A stretch of DNA of 7,943 nucleotides from Atopobium sp. UBA2090. GTDB taxonomy: Bacteria > Actinomycetota > Coriobacteriia > Coriobacteriales > Atopobiaceae. The stretch spans positions 1 through 7,943 of the forward strand of contig DCZG01000122.1 in the NCBI GenBank assembly GCA_002331575.1, written 5' to 3'. The notes under the pieces are model-generated. The model was given only the letters and a program-made list of their open reading frames with translations. It was not told where the DNA came from and did no database searches. How positions within the stretch are numbered: the first letter of the stretch is position 1; each line of letters begins with the position of its first letter. A program made the position numbers and the translations under genes. Of this stretch, positions 5,452 through 7,943 are shown piece after piece.

Positions 5452-7688
5452 TCGTCGCCCCCTTCCGACGCTCTCGGCACGAAGGGGATGACCTCGGCCT
5501 CGAGGCCGAGCTCCTCCTCCGAGAGCTGGCTCGTGGCGATCTCGCGATAGGTGGGGCAGGAGCGGAGAAGCTCCTCGTGCGAGCCGTCGCCCACCACGCT
5601 TCCCTCGTCGAGGACGATGATGCGGTCGGCATGCATGACCGATGCCACGCGCTGGGCGACCACCACCACGGTGATGTCATTCTCCTCCTCGGCGAGCGAG
5701 CGCCTGAGGGCGGCGTCGGTCGCGTAGTCGAGCGCCGAGAAGGAATCGTCGAGCACGAGCACCTCCGGATGGGCGGCGAGGGCGCGCGCGATGGCGAGCC
5801 TCTGGCGCTGCCCGCCCGAGACGTTGGTCCCTCCCTGCGTGATGGGAGAATCGGCACCGTCGGGCATCTGCGAGACGAACTCCTCGGACTGCGAGACGCG
5901 CAGCGCCCGCTCGACGTCCTCGTCCGTGACGTCCGCGTCGGCGAAGGCGACGTTCGAGGCCACGGTGCCCGAGAAGAGTCTCCCCAGCTGGGGCACGTAT
6001 CCCACCCGCGAGCGCAGGTCGGAGAGGGACATGCGTCGGACGTCGACGCCGTCGAGCGAGACGGAGCCCTCGGTGACGTCATAGAGGCGCGGGACGAGCT
6101 GCACGAGCGTCGACTTGCCCGAGCCCGTGGAGCCGACGATGCCGAGGGTCGAACCCGCGCCGACCTCGAACGAGACGTCCGACACCACGCTCGACGTCGA
6201 GTCGGGATAGGAGAAGCCCACGTGGTCAAAGACGAGCTCGCCTCTCGGGGCGTCAGGGTCGGGCATGACGGGGTCATCCGGGTCGACGATCGAGAGCGGG
6301 CAGCCGAGCACCTCCAAGATGCGGTCCGCGGCGACGGACGCCCGCGGCAGCAGAATCGCGACCATAGCGAGGATGAGGAAGCTCATGACGATCTGCATGG
6401 CGTACGAGATGAACGCCATGACGTCGCCGACCTGCATCAACCCCGCCGAGACGGAGTGGGCGCCAAACCACACGATGGCGACCGTGATGGCGTTCATGAG
6501 GAACATCATGAGCGGCATCATGAGCGCCATGGCATGGTTTGTGAAGAGCTGCGTGGCCATAAGGTCGGACGAGGCCTCGTCGAAGCGCCGGAGCTCGTGG
6601 TCTTCTCGACAGAAGGCCCTGATGGGGAGAAGGCCGTCGAGCATCTCGCGCGCCACGAGGTTGACGCGATCCACGAGACGCTGCATCTGGCGGAACTTGG
6701 GCATGGTGAAGAAGAAGAGCACGGTCATGACGCCGATGAGCGCGAGGACGGCAGCCATGATCGTCCACTCGAGGCCCGAGTGGACGGACGCGACCTTCAC
6801 GATGGCCACCACGCCCATGACGGGCGCGAGCATGACCATGCGCATGAACATGACGAGGGTCATCTGGACCTGCTGCACGTCGTTGGTGCACCGCGTGATG
6901 AGACTCGCCTGCGAGAAGCGATCGACCTCGGCGGGCGAGAAGTCCATCACGTGCTCGAAGAGGTCATGGCGGGTGTCCCGCGCGATGGCGGCGCCCGTGC
7001 GCGCGGCGACGAGGCCGCAGCCGACGGCGGCGAGCAGGCCGACGAGGCAGAACGCGAGCATCGTGCCCGCCGTTCTCATCAGGTAGTCCGACTCGATGGA
7101 CCCGAGGTCCATGCCGAGGCCGTCGTAGGTCTGGCTGACGTACTCAACGGCGCGCGCCTCGATGATGGTGGACGCCGCCTCGCCGAGGTGCCCCTCGAGC
7201 GACGAGGCGTACGACGCGAGCTGGTTACGCGTGACGATGCCGGACTCGAATGCCGAGCGAACCGAGTCGAGGTCGATCGTAGAACCGAAGCCCTTGGGCA
7301 GCCCCGAGACGGACGACGCGTCCACCCCCTCCTGGAGCATGAGGGTCATGGCCTCGGGAAGGGCGAGCGCGTCGGCGAGCTCGGAGCCGGCGTGGGTGAG
7401 CGAGGGCCTTCCGACGAAGGAGCGCACTCCAGAGCCGTTTGCGCCCGAGTAGCAGGACTCGACGAGCGACCGGGCGTCATCGTCCATGAACATCTCGAGG
7501 TCCGAGAGGCCATCGGCCTTGATCTTGGTGGGGACGGCCGAGACGATGCCGCCCTGCCCCACGCCCACGTTGACGATGTCGCTCATGTACTGCGGCAGTG
7601 AGAGCTCGCAGAACGCCTGAATCACGAGGAGGACGGCCACGCACGCGAGCGCAGGCAGATGGCCGCGAAAGAACCTGAGCACGCTCAT
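5448..7688 (-). CDS. ABC exporter half-transporter, first subunit with degenerate ATP site and long extracytoplasmic loop
   Basis: A 746-residue MdlA/LmrC-like half-transporter, longer than the usual 580 or so because of a large insertion. Helix 1 is at about 12-35, followed by an external loop of about 165 residues (40-205) starting VNVGVGQGGIVSAVP, as in a Clostridia/Coriobacteria subfamily I recognise. The other helices are at about 206-229, 276-300, 308-329, 388-410 and 424-448. The nucleotide-binding domain has Walker A GSTGSGKST (519-527), Q-loop Gln567, an intact VSGGQ signature (623-627), and Walker B VLVLDD where Asp648 replaces the catalytic Glu. The switch position is Gln679 in VVAQRVAS instead of His. 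Such changes mark the non-hydrolysing site of heterodimeric exporters, so this subunit should work only with the gene that overlaps it downstream. ATG at 7688 follows a GGGGGG ribosome-site-like run by about 7 nt. An acidic tail (721-746) follows the last domain. Confidence 0.95.
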   Translation of the reverse strand: MSVLRFFRGHLPALACVAVLLVIQAFCELSLPQYMSDIVNVGVGQGGIVSAVPTKIKADGLSDLEMFMDDDARSLVESCYSGANGSGVRSFVGRPSLTHAGSELADALALPEAMTLMLQEGVDASSVSGLPKGFGSTIDLDSVRSAFESGIVTRNQLASYASSLEGHLGEAASTIIEARAVEYVSQTYDGLGMDLGSIESDYLMRTAGTMLAFCLVGLLAAVGCGLVAARTGAAIARDTRHDLFEHVMDFSPAEVDRFSQASLITRCTNDVQQVQMTLVMFMRMVMLAPVMGVVAIVKVASVHSGLEWTIMAAVLALIGVMTVLFFFTMPKFRQMQRLVDRVNLVAREMLDGLLPIRAFCREDHELRRFDEASSDLMATQLFTNHAMALMMPLMMFLMNAITVAIVWFGAHSVSAGLMQVGDVMAFISYAMQIVMSFLILAMVAILLPRASVAADRILEVLGCPLSIVDPDDPVMPDPDAPRGELVFDHVGFSYPDSTSSVVSDVSFEVGAGSTLGIVGSTGSGKSTLVQLVPRLYDVTEGSVSLDGVDVRRMSLSDLRSRVGYVPQLGRLFSGTVASNVAFADADVTDEDVERALRVSQSEEFVSQMPDGADSPITQGGTNVSGGQRQRLAIARALAAHPEVLVLDDSFSALDYATDAALRRSLAEEENDITVVVVAQRVASVMHADRIIVLDEGSVVGDGSHEELLRSCPTYREIATSQLSEEELGLEAEVIPFVPRASEGGDE

Positions 7689-7710
7689 GCGTCAACCCCC
7701 CGCTCGTCAC

Positions 7711-7757
7711 CGATTGACAACCTGCCACAGACTACCCGATGCGGCGGACGTCAATCG
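7711..7757. promoter_or_regulatory. Inverted repeat upstream of the exporter operon, possible operator
   Basis: CGATTGAC (7711-7718) and GTCAATCG (7750-7757) are perfect 8-bp inverted copies 31 nt apart. They lie 23-69 nt upstream of the exporter start codon. Further GTCAAC words sit at 7691-7696 and 7785-7790, giving four TTGAC/GTCAA words in 100 bp. A regulator could bind here, but no regulator gene is visible nearby. Confidence 0.35.
7729..7754 (-). promoter_or_regulatory. Weak candidate promoter for the exporter operon
   Basis: On the minus strand TTGACG (7754-7749) and TAGTCT (7734-7729) resemble -35 and -10 boxes, but the 14-nt spacer is shorter than normal. If used, the start would fall near 7722, between the arms of the inverted repeat. 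No better candidate was found between 7689 and 7800. Confidence 0.22.
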
Positions 7758-7943
7758 TCGCAAAGGCGTATTCTTCGACGTGCGGTCAACTCGAATCCCT
7801 GTCACGTGAGCTGCGCTCCGACGGCAGGTCGCGGGGCTTCTCGCCTGGCATTCCGCGTGCGCCGACCCCGCTTCGCGTTCGGGCTTCTCGGCAGCACCCA
7901 ACAGCTCGCGTTCCCGATACAAAACCACCACAAGAAGTTGTCG
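7758..7943. other. Region upstream of the exporter operon with no supported gene
   Basis: I find no recognisable gene or RNA here. Both strands stay open to the right edge in at least one frame, but the translations are Arg/Ser/Ala-rich, match no family I know, and have no ribosome site. A 10-bp direct repeat GGGCTTCTCG occurs at 7834-7843 and 7881-7890. GCGGGG (7831-7836) can pair with CCCCGC (7866-7871). It may be an intergenic leader or the edge of a neighbouring gene outside the window. Confidence 0.4.

Noticed and set aside
5295..7601. A 768-codon open frame on the plus strand, antisense to the first exporter gene
   Set aside because: It is rich in Asp, Arg, His and Glu with no known domain, and mirrors the GC-rich codon use of the real gene opposite, which has full ABC motifs.
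7785..7805. tRNA T-arm-like sequence (TCGAATCCC)
   Set aside because: The flanking bases do not form the 5-bp T stem and no cloverleaf can be built upstream.
7707..7931. A 74-codon minus-strand frame starting with GTG and leading into the exporter promoter region
   Set aside because: No ribosome site, no family resemblance, and it covers the candidate promoter and inverted repeat. It could only be the tail of an unknown gene, which I cannot support.

Overview
The window is GC-rich throughout. Every gene I can support lies on the minus strand, so the window reads as transcription from right to left. It holds five protein-coding genes and no recognisable RNA gene, insertion sequence or CRISPR array. 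The YloU-YloV(FakA)-RecG gene order, the GC-rich codon use (many GAG, CTC, GAC and GCC codons) and an ABC exporter pair with a long first extracytoplasmic loop suggest a high-GC Gram-positive anaerobe. My best guess is a member of the Coriobacteriia (Olsenella/Atopobium/Collinsella type). That assignment is inference from gene content and composition, not a search result.

Right part (about 3616-7688): two ABC half-transporters overlap by 4 nt (or 1 nt, depending on the start used) and surely form one heterodimeric exporter. The first (7688 to 5448) has a degenerate ATP site: Asp replaces the Walker B Glu and Gln replaces the switch His. The second (5451 to 3616) keeps the catalytic Glu and His but has a VSQGQ signature. 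The 255 bp upstream contain an 8-bp inverted repeat and a cluster of TTGAC/GTCAA words that could be an operator. No neighbouring regulator gene is visible.

Middle gap (3322-3615): from right to left on the minus strand it carries a hairpin just after the exporter stop codon, an array of three diverged GGTRCCSATAA-type repeats each directly preceded by an inverted repeat, and a good promoter (-10 TATACT) for the next operon.

Left part (1-3321): a small Asp23/Gls24-family protein (YloU-like), a FakA/YloV-type fatty acid kinase and the first 415 residues of RecG are packed closely in one direction (39 nt and 16 nt gaps), matching the yloU-yloV-recG order conserved in Firmicutes. recG runs off the left edge. 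Its mRNA carries a perfect 15-bp hairpin about 30 nt after the start codon, the most striking unexplained structure here.

I see no convincing new multi-gene system. The points worth a second look are the recG hairpin, the intergenic repeat array and the split-function exporter with its unregulated-looking but operator-rich upstream region.
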